A DNA stretch of 64,000 nt from Elizabethkingia occulta (GCF_002023715.1 NZ_MAHX01000018.1:248001-312000); one strand, 5' to 3'; counted from the first letter of the stretch, positions 41,860 through 51,261 are shown. Program-made: numbers and translations. Notes: a model not told the origin generated them from the sequence alone.

Positions 41860-43236
41860 ATGAAAATACGGACCCGGCTTACTTTACTTTTCACACTGGT
41901 CACGGCAATGCTTCTGGGTGTTTACAGTATTACCGTATACTATTCTTCCAAAGAAGCCCGGGAGAAATCATTCTATGGGGAATTGCAAAATGAAGCTATA
42001 GCCAAAGCTGATTTGTATTTTAAAAGCTCACTTTCCGAACAGGAAATGCACAAATTATACAGAAACAATAACAGAACCCTAAACGAAGTTCAGGTTGCTA
42101 TCTACGATTCTGGTTATGATCTTATTTATCATGATGATGCAAAAGTAGACTATGTAAAAGAGACTAGGGAAATGCTTTCCGGTATTTTTAAAAAGAAGAA
42201 GACCAGGTTTTTTCTGGACAATCTTCAGGTTATCGGGATTACGTACAATTATGCCGGGAAAACTTATGCTGTTACTGCTGCTTCCTATGACAAATACGGC
42301 CACGCCTATGTTACAAGCCTCCTGACAGTTAGTATTATTGCATTTTTTATTATCCTTATTCTCGTTTATCTCGCAGGAATATTCTTTGCAAGTAAGGCGC
42401 TGAATCCCGTAAGTGAAATGGTGAATCAGGTAAAAAACATTACCGCAGGAAAACTCCAGCTAAGACTAAAAACAACCAAAGAAAAGGACGAATTAAACGA
42501 ACTTGCGCAAAGCTTCAACAGAATGCTGGAACGGTTGGAAAATTCTTTCGATGCCCAAAAGTATTTCGTATCCAATATATCACATGAGCTTCGGACACCT
42601 CTTGCAGCTATTATAGCAGAGCTGGAGCTGGCTTCTGAAAAGAAACTTAGCGAGGAGGAATATCAACAGACAATAAAGCTTGCTTTGGAAGATGCCCGTA
42701 ATATGACACGTCTATCTGATAGTCTGATGGATCTCGCCAAAGCCAGCTATGATCCAAATGAGATCAGTTTTTCTGAAGTACGCCTCGATGAAGTTCTTTT
42801 GGAGTCATATTCGAGAACAATAAAGGAAAATCCAAAATACAAAGTAGCACTTCATATTGACGACGCTGTTGAGGAACAACAACTAACTGTACAGGGAAAT
42901 GAATATCTTTTGCGTGTAGCATTTAATAACCTTATCGATAACGCCTGCAAATATTCTCCGGAACACTCCTGTGCTCTTACTGTTACTGTAAATTCCGGTG
43001 ACCTGCACATTGACTTCTCCAATACAGGTGTTACCATAGAAAAGGAAGATCTGCAACATATTTTCGAACCTTTTTACAGAAGCGAAAATTCCAGAACCGA
43101 AAAAGGTCATGGAATAGGATTATTCCTCACTGAAAAAGTTATCCTTCTCCATCATGCAGAAATACTGGTCACATCGGAACATCACAAAACCTCTTTTACA
43201 GTTGTTTTCCGCACACCAGGAATAGAGAAAACATAA
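41860..43236 (+). CDS. Sensor histidine kinase with HAMP domain
   Basis: 458 residues. First membrane helix ~7-27 (LTLLFTLVTAMLLGVYSITV), periplasmic sensor ~30-150, second helix ~155-175 (LLTVSIIAFFIILILVYLAG), HAMP, then HisKA with H242 in SNISHELRTPLAAI and an HATPase domain (NNLIDNACKYSP, DLQHIFEPFYRSEN, GHGIGLFLTEKV). Partner of the upstream regulator. The short periplasmic domain gives no ligand clue; CusS/PhoQ-like layout. Confidence 0.95.
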   Translation: MKIRTRLTLLFTLVTAMLLGVYSITVYYSSKEAREKSFYGELQNEAIAKADLYFKSSLSEQEMHKLYRNNNRTLNEVQVAIYDSGYDLIYHDDAKVDYVKETREMLSGIFKKKKTRFFLDNLQVIGITYNYAGKTYAVTAASYDKYGHAYVTSLLTVSIIAFFIILILVYLAGIFFASKALNPVSEMVNQVKNITAGKLQLRLKTTKEKDELNELAQSFNRMLERLENSFDAQKYFVSNISHELRTPLAAIIAELELASEKKLSEEEYQQTIKLALEDARNMTRLSDSLMDLAKASYDPNEISFSEVRLDEVLLESYSRTIKENPKYKVALHIDDAVEEQQLTVQGNEYLLRVAFNNLIDNACKYSPEHSCALTVTVNSGDLHIDFSNTGVTIEKEDLQHIFEPFYRSENSRTEKGHGIGLFLTEKVILLHHAEILVTSEHHKTSFTVVFRTPGIEKT

Positions 43237-43240
43237 AATA

Positions 43241-43273
43241 AAATCTCTTTAAAGTCTGACTCTAAAGAGATTT
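43241..43273. terminator. Bidirectional terminator
   Basis: AAATCTCTTTA / TAAAGAGATTT, 11-bp stem between convergent genes. Confidence 0.75.
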
Positions 43274-43295
43274 AAATTATATTGTTTTAGCAAAA

Positions 43296-44135
43296 TTACA
43301 CAGCTCTTGTCATTTCATATTGCTCGATGAAGACTTTTAAACCTGATTTTTGTAAAAACTTGTTGGCAGCAGCTGAGTTCTCATCTACATTGATAATAGA
43401 GACACTGGCACCAATTTCTTCTTTTAATGCAGCAAGCAATTGTGTACCAATTCCTTTCCGTCTGTGTTCAGGAGCAACTGCAAGCTGATATATCTTTTTA
43501 GCCTCCGGATTATAGACAAGATAACCTACCAGTTGTCTCCCTACAAAGGCTCCCTGTATTTTACAATGTTCTTTTATTTCTTCCAGTACATTGACAGAGT
43601 TTTGCCATGTCGGCTGAATATCCCAGAAGGTCTTCATTTTCTTCCAGCCAAAATCTACAACTTCAAGGATTTCAGCCTCCTGCTTTACAGCCTCAGAAGT
43701 AATCTCCCCACGGTAGCATTTAAGTTTACGGTTAATGGTATAACCAAATTTTTGATAAGACTTGATAGCCGGTGCATTATCGGTAATAACTTCCAATACT
43801 AATGTTTTCGCTCCCTTCTCTTTCAATACAGGAAGAATAAGATCGTACATCTCTCTTACCCATCCGGATTTTCTTCTTTCCGGGATAACACCAGTACCAC
43901 CATTATAAACGACTAGTTTTCCGTCTATCATTTGTTTGCCATGCAGGATAAAAGCAACGGGCTTTTCTCCGTCTTTCACCATTACCGACATACTTTTATC
44001 GGTTTTGTCGGATCGCATTTTAAACTCCAGCTGTTCTTCGGTAAGTTTCATTGGCACTATATAATCGGCAAATGAATCATTAAATACCTGGAGGATCTGC
44101 GATGTATCTATTGTTTCTATAGTCTGAATTTCCAT
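43296..44135 (-). CDS. GNAT acetyltransferase with two GNAT domains
   Basis: 279 residues. The N-terminal half has VVYNGGTGVIPERRKSGWVR and LEVITDNAPAIKSYQKFGY; the C-terminal half has YQLAVAPEHRRKGIGTQLL with the acetyl-CoA loop RRKGIG, then INVDENSAAANKFLQKSGL. The first half has a degenerate acetyl-CoA loop (ERRKSGW), so the second is probably the active one. Substrate unknown. 13 bp after the EamA gene, so likely the same operon. Confidence 0.88.
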   Translation of the reverse strand: MEIQTIETIDTSQILQVFNDSFADYIVPMKLTEEQLEFKMRSDKTDKSMSVMVKDGEKPVAFILHGKQMIDGKLVVYNGGTGVIPERRKSGWVREMYDLILPVLKEKGAKTLVLEVITDNAPAIKSYQKFGYTINRKLKCYRGEITSEAVKQEAEILEVVDFGWKKMKTFWDIQPTWQNSVNVLEEIKEHCKIQGAFVGRQLVGYLVYNPEAKKIYQLAVAPEHRRKGIGTQLLAALKEEIGASVSIINVDENSAAANKFLQKSGLKVFIEQYEMTRAV

Positions 44136-44148
44136 TTTTTAATTTTTA

Positions 44149-45000
44149 TTAGTGATTAGAAGCTTTACTAAAAATTGTAGTTCCGATACTGGCTATTATT
44201 ACACAGGCTATGGAAACCCATTGCAAAAAGCTTAAACTTTCTGATAAAAACACAAGTCCTGAAAGGGCAGCAAAGGCAGGTTCCAGACTCATTAAAATAC
44301 TAAAGGTTTTCGCCGGCAGTTTCTTTAGAGCTACCATCTCCAGAGAAAATGGTAATGCACTGGATAAAATAGCAACACCCAAACCTTTCAGAAAGATCAT
44401 CGGAGTAATATTGAAAACAGCACCATCCCATACTGTAAAAGGAATAATAACCAAACTGGCAAACAGCATACCTGTAGTTACAGCATCTTTACCATCCATT
44501 ATTTTGGCCACTTTTCCTCCCATCACAATATACAATGCCCAGAAAATACCAGCCAGAAAGGCTAAACCTAATCCTAGTAAATCAACATGATCATTATTCC
44601 ATGGAACAATCAGTAATATCCCGACACATGCCAATAAAGCCCAGATAACATCTAATAATTTCCGTGATAGCGCCAGTGCCAGAAATAAAGGTCCCGCAAA
44701 TTCTACTGTAACTGCTAAGCCCAATGGTATTCGCTGTATAGCCATGTAGAAAATAAGATTCATCACGGCAAGCCCCGTTCCGTAAAAACCACAATAAATC
44801 CACATTTGTCTGGTAAATTGTGAAAATTTAGGTCGGTTAACCAGCGTTAAAATTATAGCAGAAAGTACTATTCTTAAAGTAACAGTCCCTATGGCCCCGA
44901 TAGCCGGAAAAAGTTGTTTTGCAATGGAAGCCCCACCCTGTACACATATAATAGCTAATAATGTGGCGGATATGGCAATATTTGTATTTGTTTTTTTCAT
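44149..45000 (-). CDS. EamA/DMT-family exporter, RhtA-like
   Basis: 283 residues with ten membrane helices in two EamA repeats. Features: ICVQGGASIAKQLFPAIGAI, LIFYMAIQRIPLGLAVTVEF, GPLFLAL and SSALPFSLEMVALKKLPAKT, FSILMSLEPAFAALSGLVFL, typical of RhtA-like threonine/homoserine exporters. Inner membrane. An 18-bp palindrome at 45061 lies upstream. Confidence 0.88.
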   Translation of the reverse strand: MKKTNTNIAISATLLAIICVQGGASIAKQLFPAIGAIGTVTLRIVLSAIILTLVNRPKFSQFTRQMWIYCGFYGTGLAVMNLIFYMAIQRIPLGLAVTVEFAGPLFLALALSRKLLDVIWALLACVGILLIVPWNNDHVDLLGLGLAFLAGIFWALYIVMGGKVAKIMDGKDAVTTGMLFASLVIIPFTVWDGAVFNITPMIFLKGLGVAILSSALPFSLEMVALKKLPAKTFSILMSLEPAFAALSGLVFLSESLSFLQWVSIACVIIASIGTTIFSKASNH

Positions 45001-45060
45001 TCTTATAGTTTAATAATTTCACAAAAAGATAACCCTGAGAAAAAATTTCAAGGTTTCGAA

Positions 45061-45078
45061 AAAGTGCACTAGCACTTT
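45061..45078. promoter_or_regulatory. Operator-like palindrome AAAGTGC-ACTA-GCACTTT
   Basis: Perfect 7-bp arms around 4 bases, 61 nt ahead of the EamA exporter start. No adjacent regulator gene; the binding protein is unknown. Confidence 0.55.
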
Positions 45079-45261
45079 ATTTTTTCATTCATTAAAAAAC
45101 TACTACTGAATTCATTGTGTAAAGGTTTATCTTCAAATATACTAATTTTTATCTTTAATAAGCTTATATCCTATTGATTATTTGCGACTTTCAGGACTCT
45201 AATCGATTTTTTTTTGCCATAGCTGGCTATCTCGTTCACCAAGTTTTCTGTCGCGGGATTT

Positions 45262-45705
45262 TTATTTTTTTGTATCAAGAATCATTTCCAATATCGGATA
45301 AGCTTTTCCAAAATCATCTGTTGCCCGTCTGCCCGTTTGCACAAATCCGGTTTTCAGATAAAAATCTACAGCTTGTTGATTCTGCTCGTTGACATCCACT
45401 CTTGATATCTGAAATAATGATTGTGCATATTGAAACAGTTTGCTTCCAATTCCTTTTCTCCTGTAGTCAGGATCAACAAACAACATATCCAGCGTATTTT
45501 CTGAAATCCCCATAAAACCTGCTACCTGTCCTTCGATCTCATAAATAAAAAGTTTTACCTGCGGCAATGCTTCAGGTATAATACTCTTATAAAATGTTAT
45601 ATCGGCAGGATCTAAAAAGTGATGAGTTGCCCTTACTGAAGCTTCCCATACCCTCATCACTTCTCCATAATCTTCCAAATTAGCTTCCCTTATTAATTCA
45701 CTCAT
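45262..45705 (-). CDS. GNAT-family N-acetyltransferase
   Basis: 147 residues: IREANLEDYGEVMRVWEASV, FMGISENTLDMLFVDPDYRR, acetyl-CoA loop RRKGIGSKLFQYA and VDVNEQNQQAVDFYLKTGF. Standard single-domain GNAT length. Substrate unknown. Monocistronic. Confidence 0.9.
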   Translation of the reverse strand: MSELIREANLEDYGEVMRVWEASVRATHHFLDPADITFYKSIIPEALPQVKLFIYEIEGQVAGFMGISENTLDMLFVDPDYRRKGIGSKLFQYAQSLFQISRVDVNEQNQQAVDFYLKTGFVQTGRRATDDFGKAYPILEMILDTKK

Positions 45706-45979
45706 ATCTTCAAGTTTACATGATTAAACAATATCAATACAACAACCTGAATTAAGATAGTCTATATCAAAACAATCAATGCTTCCGGGAATTTATAATC
45801 CAGAAATTGTCATGTAATCTTTCGGTTGAATATAATTGATTTAATAGCATTGCCGTACTTTTCATAACCTATTTAAGTTAACATATTCCGACTCACTGCT
45901 GAAAGTAATCAAAGATACGAAATCCTATGGATTTTAAGTCAGGAAACATCTGCTTTTTAAGGCTTTGACTGTTATTTTC

Positions 45980-46468
45980 TCATTTTATCAAAATACTAAT
46001 CAGTAAAGCAGAAACATATAAACCTATACCGTATATAAAGTGTATCCACAAGCTTCTTATTCTTGCAATACGCGGATCAGGCATTTTGGATGCCGCGATA
46101 CCAAATCCAAAGGCTGGTTGCATCATAAAAAAAGGAGCTAATGTTGTACTAATACCAATAAGTATAGCCGGGAAAAGCGAAGGATGCTCTAACCAATTTA
46201 CACCCCAGATAAGTAACAAAACAAATGCAAATCCTATCCCTATTCCATAATGCGCCATCCAGCCAATGAGTTTTTCATGTGGTATCGGTTTTGTCTGCAT
46301 AATATTCTGGTGTGAGAATATTCCGTTTTTAAAGTTCCCAATCCATCTGCCTACCAGACGATAGTCCAAAGAAGGTATATTAAACAATTTCTTAACAATA
46401 ACGGCATATACGTCCATAAAAATGGTTGCTCCTGCTCCTACTAAAATAGCATAAAATATCAATTGCAT
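45980..46468 (-). CDS. DUF2938 membrane protein
   Basis: 162 residues with four membrane helices; VGRWIGNFKNGIFSHQNI and GWMAHYGIGIGFAFV fit the DUF2938 family. Function unknown. It follows a thioredoxin-like gene by 37 bp on the same strand. The 274-bp region upstream of the next minus gene (45706-45979) holds only a minus-strand TATCTTTG at 45917-45910 and a 29-codon frame, neither convincing as a gene. Confidence 0.82.
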   Translation of the reverse strand: MQLIFYAILVGAGATIFMDVYAVIVKKLFNIPSLDYRLVGRWIGNFKNGIFSHQNIMQTKPIPHEKLIGWMAHYGIGIGFAFVLLLIWGVNWLEHPSLFPAILIGISTTLAPFFMMQPAFGFGIAASKMPDPRIARIRSLWIHFIYGIGLYVSALLISILIK

Positions 46469-46505
46469 AGTTTCTTAATTAAATAGACGAATCTCAAATT
46501 GCTTT

Positions 46506-46805
46506 TTAGCGTAATGCTATTAGCTGCTCTTCTAATTGTTCTTCTGAAAGCACTCCGGAGCTACGCCATAGCTCCTGATTATTTTTCAGTACGACAAACG
46601 TTGGTACTGCACGAACTCTGTACTGTATTGCCATATCCTGAGCCTCGTCCACATCTACCTGATGTACATTTAACCAATCTTCCAATTTATCTTTCAGCGT
46701 ATTAACAACCGGCATCATCATTTTGCATGGATAACACCATTCCGCATAGAACTGTAATAAAGTCAGTGAATCAATTTCCTGAATTTTGTTGTCTGTATTG
46801 TTCAT
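46506..46805 (-). CDS. Thioredoxin-like protein
   Basis: 99 residues with FYAEWCYPCKMM (C24, C27): the active-site dipeptide is Tyr-Pro, not the Gly-Pro of classic thioredoxin, so redox properties may differ. Cis-proline segment RAVPTFVVLKNN. No signal peptide, so cytoplasmic. First gene of a unit with DUF2938; promoter TAATTTTG at 46833-46826. Confidence 0.9.
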   Translation of the reverse strand: MNNTDNKIQEIDSLTLLQFYAEWCYPCKMMMPVVNTLKDKLEDWLNVHQVDVDEAQDMAIQYRVRAVPTFVVLKNNQELWRSSGVLSEEQLEEQLIALR

Positions 46806-46825
46806 TGTTTTAAAATTTAGTCCTA

Positions 46826-46833
46826 CAAAATTA
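46826..46833 (-). promoter_or_regulatory. -7 box of the thioredoxin/DUF2938 unit
   Basis: Minus strand TAATTTTG, full TAnnTTTG match, about 20 nt ahead of the ATG; TTG lies 16-17 bp upstream. A TTGTAACAGG half-site is further upstream but not in the class-II register. Confidence 0.5.
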
Positions 46834-46968
46834 GGTTGGACCTAAGGCACAATCCTGTTACAAATCGGAGGAGAAATGGTACAAATCACAGATTACACTA
46901 GCTGAATACAAAAGCACCGATTATTATATTATCAACAAGCTTTTAAGACACAGGAAAATATAAAATTG

Positions 46969-46976
46969 TATATTTG
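46969..46976 (+). promoter_or_regulatory. Candidate -7 box for the AAA-ATPase gene
   Basis: TATATTTG, 129 nt ahead of the ATG at 47105; no clear -33. The rest of the 299-bp gap 46806-47104 shows nothing else. Confidence 0.35.
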
Positions 46977-47104
46977 GTCTTTACTTCGATAAGCTATTCG
47001 CTTCTTTCTTCCCGGCATATTAGGTATTTCTTTTATCTCTGTCCGGACAATCTTCCTTTACAATCATTAATTACATATTAAAAAACAATTTAAATTCATC
47101 AGCA

Positions 47105-47641
47105 ATGAATAATTTTCATGTGATTACCGGTGGCCCTGGCTCCGGTAAAACGTCCCTTATCAATGAGTTAAACAACAGCGGATATCTTACTGTTCCGGAA
47201 GAAGGCCGTAGAATTATAAAAGAACAGATTGAATCTGCAGGTGAAGGTCTCCCCTGGAAAGATAAATCTATTTTCGCAACATTAATGCTGGAAGCTTCAT
47301 TAGAAACTTACTATAAAATGCTTCAAGAATCAGCAGGCTCCTTAGTATTTTTTGACAGAGGAATACCAGATACTATTGGCTATATGGAATTGGAAAACAT
47401 TCCGGTTACTTCGGAAGCGGAGCTAATTATACGTGCTAATCCTTATCATACAAATGTATTCTTGCTTCCACCATGGAAAGACATCTACGAAACGGATACC
47501 GAACGCAAACAAAGCTGGCAGGAGGCTGTAGACACTTACGAAATAATGAAAGACGTCTACACCCGATATGGATACAACATCATCAATGTTCCTTTTGATA
47601 CTGTGATAAACAGAAAGAAATTTATCCTTAATAATCTTTAA
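47105..47641 (+). CDS. Small P-loop ATPase/kinase-like protein (AAA_28-type)
   Basis: 178 residues. Walker A GGPGSGKTS (9-17), then TVPEEGRRIIKEQ, SLVFFDRGIPDTIGYME and FLLPPWKDIYETDTERKQS. This layout is typical of the AAA_28 group of small nucleotide-binding proteins, possibly kinases; the substrate is unknown. Monocistronic and convergent with the GNAT run. Confidence 0.85.
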   Translation: MNNFHVITGGPGSGKTSLINELNNSGYLTVPEEGRRIIKEQIESAGEGLPWKDKSIFATLMLEASLETYYKMLQESAGSLVFFDRGIPDTIGYMELENIPVTSEAELIIRANPYHTNVFLLPPWKDIYETDTERKQSWQEAVDTYEIMKDVYTRYGYNIINVPFDTVINRKKFILNNL

Positions 47642-47666
47642 ACAATATCCAGTTGTTGAAGCTCTT

Positions 47667-47753
47667 TTATATCACACCATAATAAGCTTTCTGAATATCT
47701 TTTTTCTTGAGCTGTTCTTTATATACTTGTATACAATCGTTTAATATTTTCAT
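47667..47753 (-). pseudogene. Truncated DUF7000-like N-terminus
   Basis: A 28-codon minus-strand ORF reading MKILNDCIQVYKEQLKKKDI then QKAYYGVI and stop. This resembles the first 28 residues of DUF7000-type proteins, which normally continue with a ~70-residue conserved domain; here a stop follows directly and no continuation is seen in any frame. Likely a decayed gene just downstream of the GNAT stop. Confidence 0.35.
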
Positions 47754-47763
47754 TTTTCTTGTA

Positions 47764-48495
47764 TTAGATAATACAATCTGAAGCGATAAGATCCCATTTT
47801 CCATATAATGTAAGCCCTGATGCAGCTGCGAGTGCTACAGAAGCATGATTATCTATCTGACAACGATACTGAGGTTCATAACCTTGTCGAAGTGTATATT
47901 TACAAATCGTGTGCACCAGGTTTCTGGCATGTCCTTTTCCTCTGTAATCAGGCAGTGTAAGTACTCCCAGATCTGCAATTTTCACATCATCTCCCCACGG
48001 ATACATACTGGCAGCGCTTACCAATTTTCCATCTTCGAAAGAGCCAAATACAACCCAATGATCCAGTTCCACATAAGCATCATCAAGATCTTGTTCTGAG
48101 GCTAACGAAACAAAATATTCAAAAGCCTCGGCATCCGAAGCATTTAGCAGACGAATGGTCTCAATACTTGCTGTTTCTAATAGTTTCTTTTTATTTTCTT
48201 CCTGATAATAGTAGATGTAATCGGCTCCGTGCAGAGATATTCCCGCATCTTTTAGCAGCTGAAGGAATACAGATTCGGATAAGGAATCGTTTACCATCAG
48301 GCCTATACGTTTCATGATAGCAGATGTTATAACAGCATTTACACGCTGCTTGTCTGCACTTTCCAGCAACATAATCTGGCCGTCTTCTTCCAGATCTTCA
48401 TTAATCATAAGTGTAAAACTATCGTCTTCATACCAAAGATCTCCGTTCATTTCCTCATTCCAGAAGTCAGTAACCTGCTTTGAAAAATTATTCAT
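47764..48495 (-). CDS. GNAT-family acetyltransferase (FR47-like)
   Basis: 243 residues. The C-terminal half has VVFGSFEDGKLVSAASMYPW, IADLGVLTLPDYRGKGHARN (acetyl-CoA loop RGKGHA) and YRCQIDNHASVALAAASGL. The N-terminal ~120 residues are a divergent half-domain. Last gene of a nine-gene minus-strand run; 18 bp after AraC. Substrate unknown. Confidence 0.85.
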   Translation of the reverse strand: MNNFSKQVTDFWNEEMNGDLWYEDDSFTLMINEDLEEDGQIMLLESADKQRVNAVITSAIMKRIGLMVNDSLSESVFLQLLKDAGISLHGADYIYYYQEENKKKLLETASIETIRLLNASDAEAFEYFVSLASEQDLDDAYVELDHWVVFGSFEDGKLVSAASMYPWGDDVKIADLGVLTLPDYRGKGHARNLVHTICKYTLRQGYEPQYRCQIDNHASVALAAASGLTLYGKWDLIASDCII

Positions 48496-48513
48496 TCTTT
48501 GTTTTTTAGATAT

Positions 48514-49467
48514 TTAGTGTTTGTGTCTTTTTCTGTACTGTAACGGAGTAAGTCCGGTTTGTTTCTTAAAAAATCGTCCGAAATAAGAATCATCTGCAAA
48601 CTGAAGTTCCGTTGCAATCATGGATACTGTATCACTGGTTTGCACCAGACGTGATTTGGCCTCCTGAATAAGCTGTTTCTGTATAAAATAACTTGCCGGA
48701 AAGCCTGTAATTTCCTTTACCACATCATTAAGATAGTTGGGGTGGACATGCAATAGCTCTGCATATTCATTTACTTGTTTTTTATCCAGAAAATACTGAT
48801 TTACAAATAACTGAAACTGAGCTACCAGTTGCTCCTGTCTGGAAAGACTAAAAGTCTCCTCGGCAGATGTTTTACGGTGTATCCTTTCTGCTTCCAATAA
48901 AATAACATTCAGAAACATCCTTACCAGAAGGTCATCGTTGAATGTAGATTTCTGGCACATCTCACTATTCAGTTTCCAGAAAAGATGTTCCATCATCAGG
49001 GTCTCGCGCTCCGAAAGCTTAATAAACGGCTTCTGATCTGTCTGAAAAAAAGGAAACTGATTTAACTTGATCTGATGCTTAATACATAACAGAAAATAAT
49101 CTACATCGAACATACACAGTATACCTTTTATATTTTCATCCCATTTTTCTGTAGAATAAAGTTGGTTTTCAGAAATAAAGTACATAGATCCCGGTCCAAA
49201 ATGGTATTTTTTGTGCCCGATTGTTTCTTCCGTCTCTCCTTCTGTAAGCAGTATAATACTATAGAACTTTCTTCTTGTCCGGTCTCCGAATGTCTTCTTC
49301 TGTATCTTCTTCAGTTCTTCCAGTGCTATGACTTCCAAAAAACCATTCCCATATATATACTCTATTGTAATACACTCCTCGCAGAATGAATGATGAGCAT
49401 CGTTCAAATAAAATTCTTTGAATTCCTGTGGATTACTAATTTCTTTAATATCGGAAGATCTAGACAT
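48514..49467 (-). CDS. AraC-family transcriptional regulator
   Basis: 317 residues: N-terminal cupin-like ligand domain (HKKYHFGPGSMYFISENQLY), C-terminal double HTH (~235-315: VNEYAELLHVHPNYLNDVVK, IATELQFADDSYFGRFFKKQ, TGLTPLQYRKRH). Sits inside the GNAT/deaminase/methyltransferase run, 10 bp after a GNAT gene, and may control the run. Confidence 0.92.
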   Translation of the reverse strand: MSRSSDIKEISNPQEFKEFYLNDAHHSFCEECITIEYIYGNGFLEVIALEELKKIQKKTFGDRTRRKFYSIILLTEGETEETIGHKKYHFGPGSMYFISENQLYSTEKWDENIKGILCMFDVDYFLLCIKHQIKLNQFPFFQTDQKPFIKLSERETLMMEHLFWKLNSEMCQKSTFNDDLLVRMFLNVILLEAERIHRKTSAEETFSLSRQEQLVAQFQLFVNQYFLDKKQVNEYAELLHVHPNYLNDVVKEITGFPASYFIQKQLIQEAKSRLVQTSDTVSMIATELQFADDSYFGRFFKKQTGLTPLQYRKRHKH

Positions 49468-49477
49468 TTTTATATTT

Positions 49478-50059
49478 TTAGGAGATGATTTTTACAAACT
49501 TGCGGTAGAACTCTTTTGGGTCCAGGTTATGATAAATACTAAGAAAATCTTTTTCCATATCTATGCTCTCTACGCCAGCCTCAATGGGCATGTACAAAAG
49601 GCGGAAATCTACTCCTACTACTTCTGCTGTCACAGCTGTCATTTCCACGCCGTTCCTTTCATAAAAAGCAATTCTTTTTTCTCTTATCAACCGCTCTTCT
49701 TCATTTATTGCTTTTTCCGGCGCCTCACATTCTATAATAAAACCTTTAGCCTTTATACTTTGAGCCAATTTCTGAAGGAATATAGAGCCAATCCCGCCTC
49801 CACGACCAGCTTCCTGCGTTACTGCAAAATAATCCAATAACAGCAAATCTTTCTCCTTCCACATAAAAGAGGCATAGGCTTTCACTTTAGAATCTTCTTC
49901 CAGTGCGTAAGCAGTATATTTATTAGCAGCAAATGCGTTTTCTATTACATACAGTGGTTTTATCTCATCTTCAGGAAAATCCTCCACAAGATATCGGTTG
50001 TATATATCACTAAATTCTGTAAAGCTAATTTCTCTGGTTACCTGCATTTTTCTTTTCAT
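49478..50059 (-). CDS. GNAT-family acetyltransferase
   Basis: 193 residues: KVKAYASFMWKEKDLLLLDY, AVTQEAGRGGGIGSIFLQKL (acetyl-CoA loop GRGGGIG), ECEAPEKAINEEERLIREKR, IAFYERNGVEM. Resembles small-molecule N-acetyltransferases. 27 bp after the deaminase gene. Substrate unknown. Confidence 0.85.
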   Translation of the reverse strand: MKRKMQVTREISFTEFSDIYNRYLVEDFPEDEIKPLYVIENAFAANKYTAYALEEDSKVKAYASFMWKEKDLLLLDYFAVTQEAGRGGGIGSIFLQKLAQSIKAKGFIIECEAPEKAINEEERLIREKRIAFYERNGVEMTAVTAEVVGVDFRLLYMPIEAGVESIDMEKDFLSIYHNLDPKEFYRKFVKIIS

Positions 50060-50086
50060 TTATCTCTATTAATCTTCTGGTAGTCA

Positions 50087-50476
50087 CTACCATTCTCTTT
50101 CTAAATCTTCTTTCCAGTCATACGGCAGTATTTCGCCAAGACTTTTATATATTCCGTTTTTTACTTCTACAACAGCTTCAAGGTTTTGTTTAGAGAGCTG
50201 GCTCATCAGTTCTCTGCATCGTCCACATGGTGGAACTGCATTTCCATCGTTATCCACAGCTACTACAGCCTGAATAACAGATTCTCCGTTTTTCAGCATT
50301 TCTGCAACAGCACTATGTTCTGCACAAAATCCCATAGAGCATGCTGTATCTATACTAATACCGGTATAAACATTTCCGGCAACTGTTTTTATAGCTGCAG
50401 CAACTCCGCCGTATTCTATAAAATCATTCAGAACTCTGGATTTGGCATATTGATGTGCTATTTTTTTTAAATCCAT
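50087..50476 (-). CDS. Cytidine deaminase-family protein
   Basis: 129 residues. Zinc-site motifs CAEHSAV (C51, E53) and PPCGRC (C84, C87), in the all-cysteine arrangement of tetrameric CDAs; YKSLGEILPYDW at the C-terminus fits. Deaminates cytidine or a related nucleoside; the size also matches blasticidin-S deaminases, so a drug-modifying role is possible. 7 bp after the methyltransferase gene. Confidence 0.87.
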   Translation of the reverse strand: MDLKKIAHQYAKSRVLNDFIEYGGVAAAIKTVAGNVYTGISIDTACSMGFCAEHSAVAEMLKNGESVIQAVVAVDNDGNAVPPCGRCRELMSQLSKQNLEAVVEVKNGIYKSLGEILPYDWKEDLEREW

Positions 50477-50483
50477 AATGTTA

Positions 50484-51206
50484 TTATTTTATACAGTTAA
50501 AAATTACAATTGGCGGACGTTCCACATGTAGTCTGAAATCAGGTCTTGATATAAGAAGTGCTTCGTCAGGAGTTGGTTCCTCTATATTTTTGATACAGAA
50601 TCCTGCTTTTGATAATTCATGTACAAGTGTACTTAGTTTTCTGTGGTATTTAATAACTCCATCTACAAACCAATTCTGCTTTCTTATTCCCTCTTTACCA
50701 TATTGGTTCAGAAGCCACGACGGACTGCCATTAACCTCTTTCCAACCATTTTGTGAAGCTGTGCAAACCGGATGTTCTACCGAAAAAAGGAACTGTCCTT
50801 TATTATTCAGTCCTTCATAAATTTTATGAAGTAATGGTTTTATATCTTCAATATAATGCAATGCCATAGAACTGATGACAATATCAAAATTTTTAGGTTC
50901 TATTGTATAATCTTCAATCGCAGTACATTGTAAAGATACTCTGGAATCATTCAGCCTTCTTTTGGCTTCAGCTATCATTTTTTCAGAAATATCAATACCG
51001 GTAATAGCAATCGGATTCTGCTCCAGTACAGCCTGAATCTGATGTCCGAATCCACACCCAATATCCAAAATACTTTTCCCGTTTGCATTATACATAAGCC
51101 TCTTCATAACGGGTTGCTCCAACAATTCGTTCAAACCTTTATCCTTATCCCTAAGGTCTTTATAGGCCTCAAAAAACTCAGGGTTATCATAAATATTTTG
51201 CTTCAT
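50484..51206 (-). CDS. Class I SAM-dependent methyltransferase
   Basis: 240 residues. SAM-binding motif I ILDIGCGFGHQIQAVL, acidic ITGIDISEKMIAEAKRRL, motif FDIVISSMALHYIED. C-terminal LFSVEHPVCTASQNGW is typical of the small-molecule methyltransferase group. Substrate unknown. In the nine-gene run. Confidence 0.9.
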   Translation of the reverse strand: MKQNIYDNPEFFEAYKDLRDKDKGLNELLEQPVMKRLMYNANGKSILDIGCGFGHQIQAVLEQNPIAITGIDISEKMIAEAKRRLNDSRVSLQCTAIEDYTIEPKNFDIVISSMALHYIEDIKPLLHKIYEGLNNKGQFLFSVEHPVCTASQNGWKEVNGSPSWLLNQYGKEGIRKQNWFVDGVIKYHRKLSTLVHELSKAGFCIKNIEEPTPDEALLISRPDFRLHVERPPIVIFNCIK

Positions 51207-51261
51207 CTTCTCTTACTTCTTAAATTCTGTATTCCGTTTAGTCTGTCATTTATTTCCGAAA

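Noticed and set aside
46840-46870. TGTAACAGG half-site ahead of the thioredoxin gene as another CRP/FNR site
   Set aside because: No second half, and the centre is not 36.5 bp from the -7 G.
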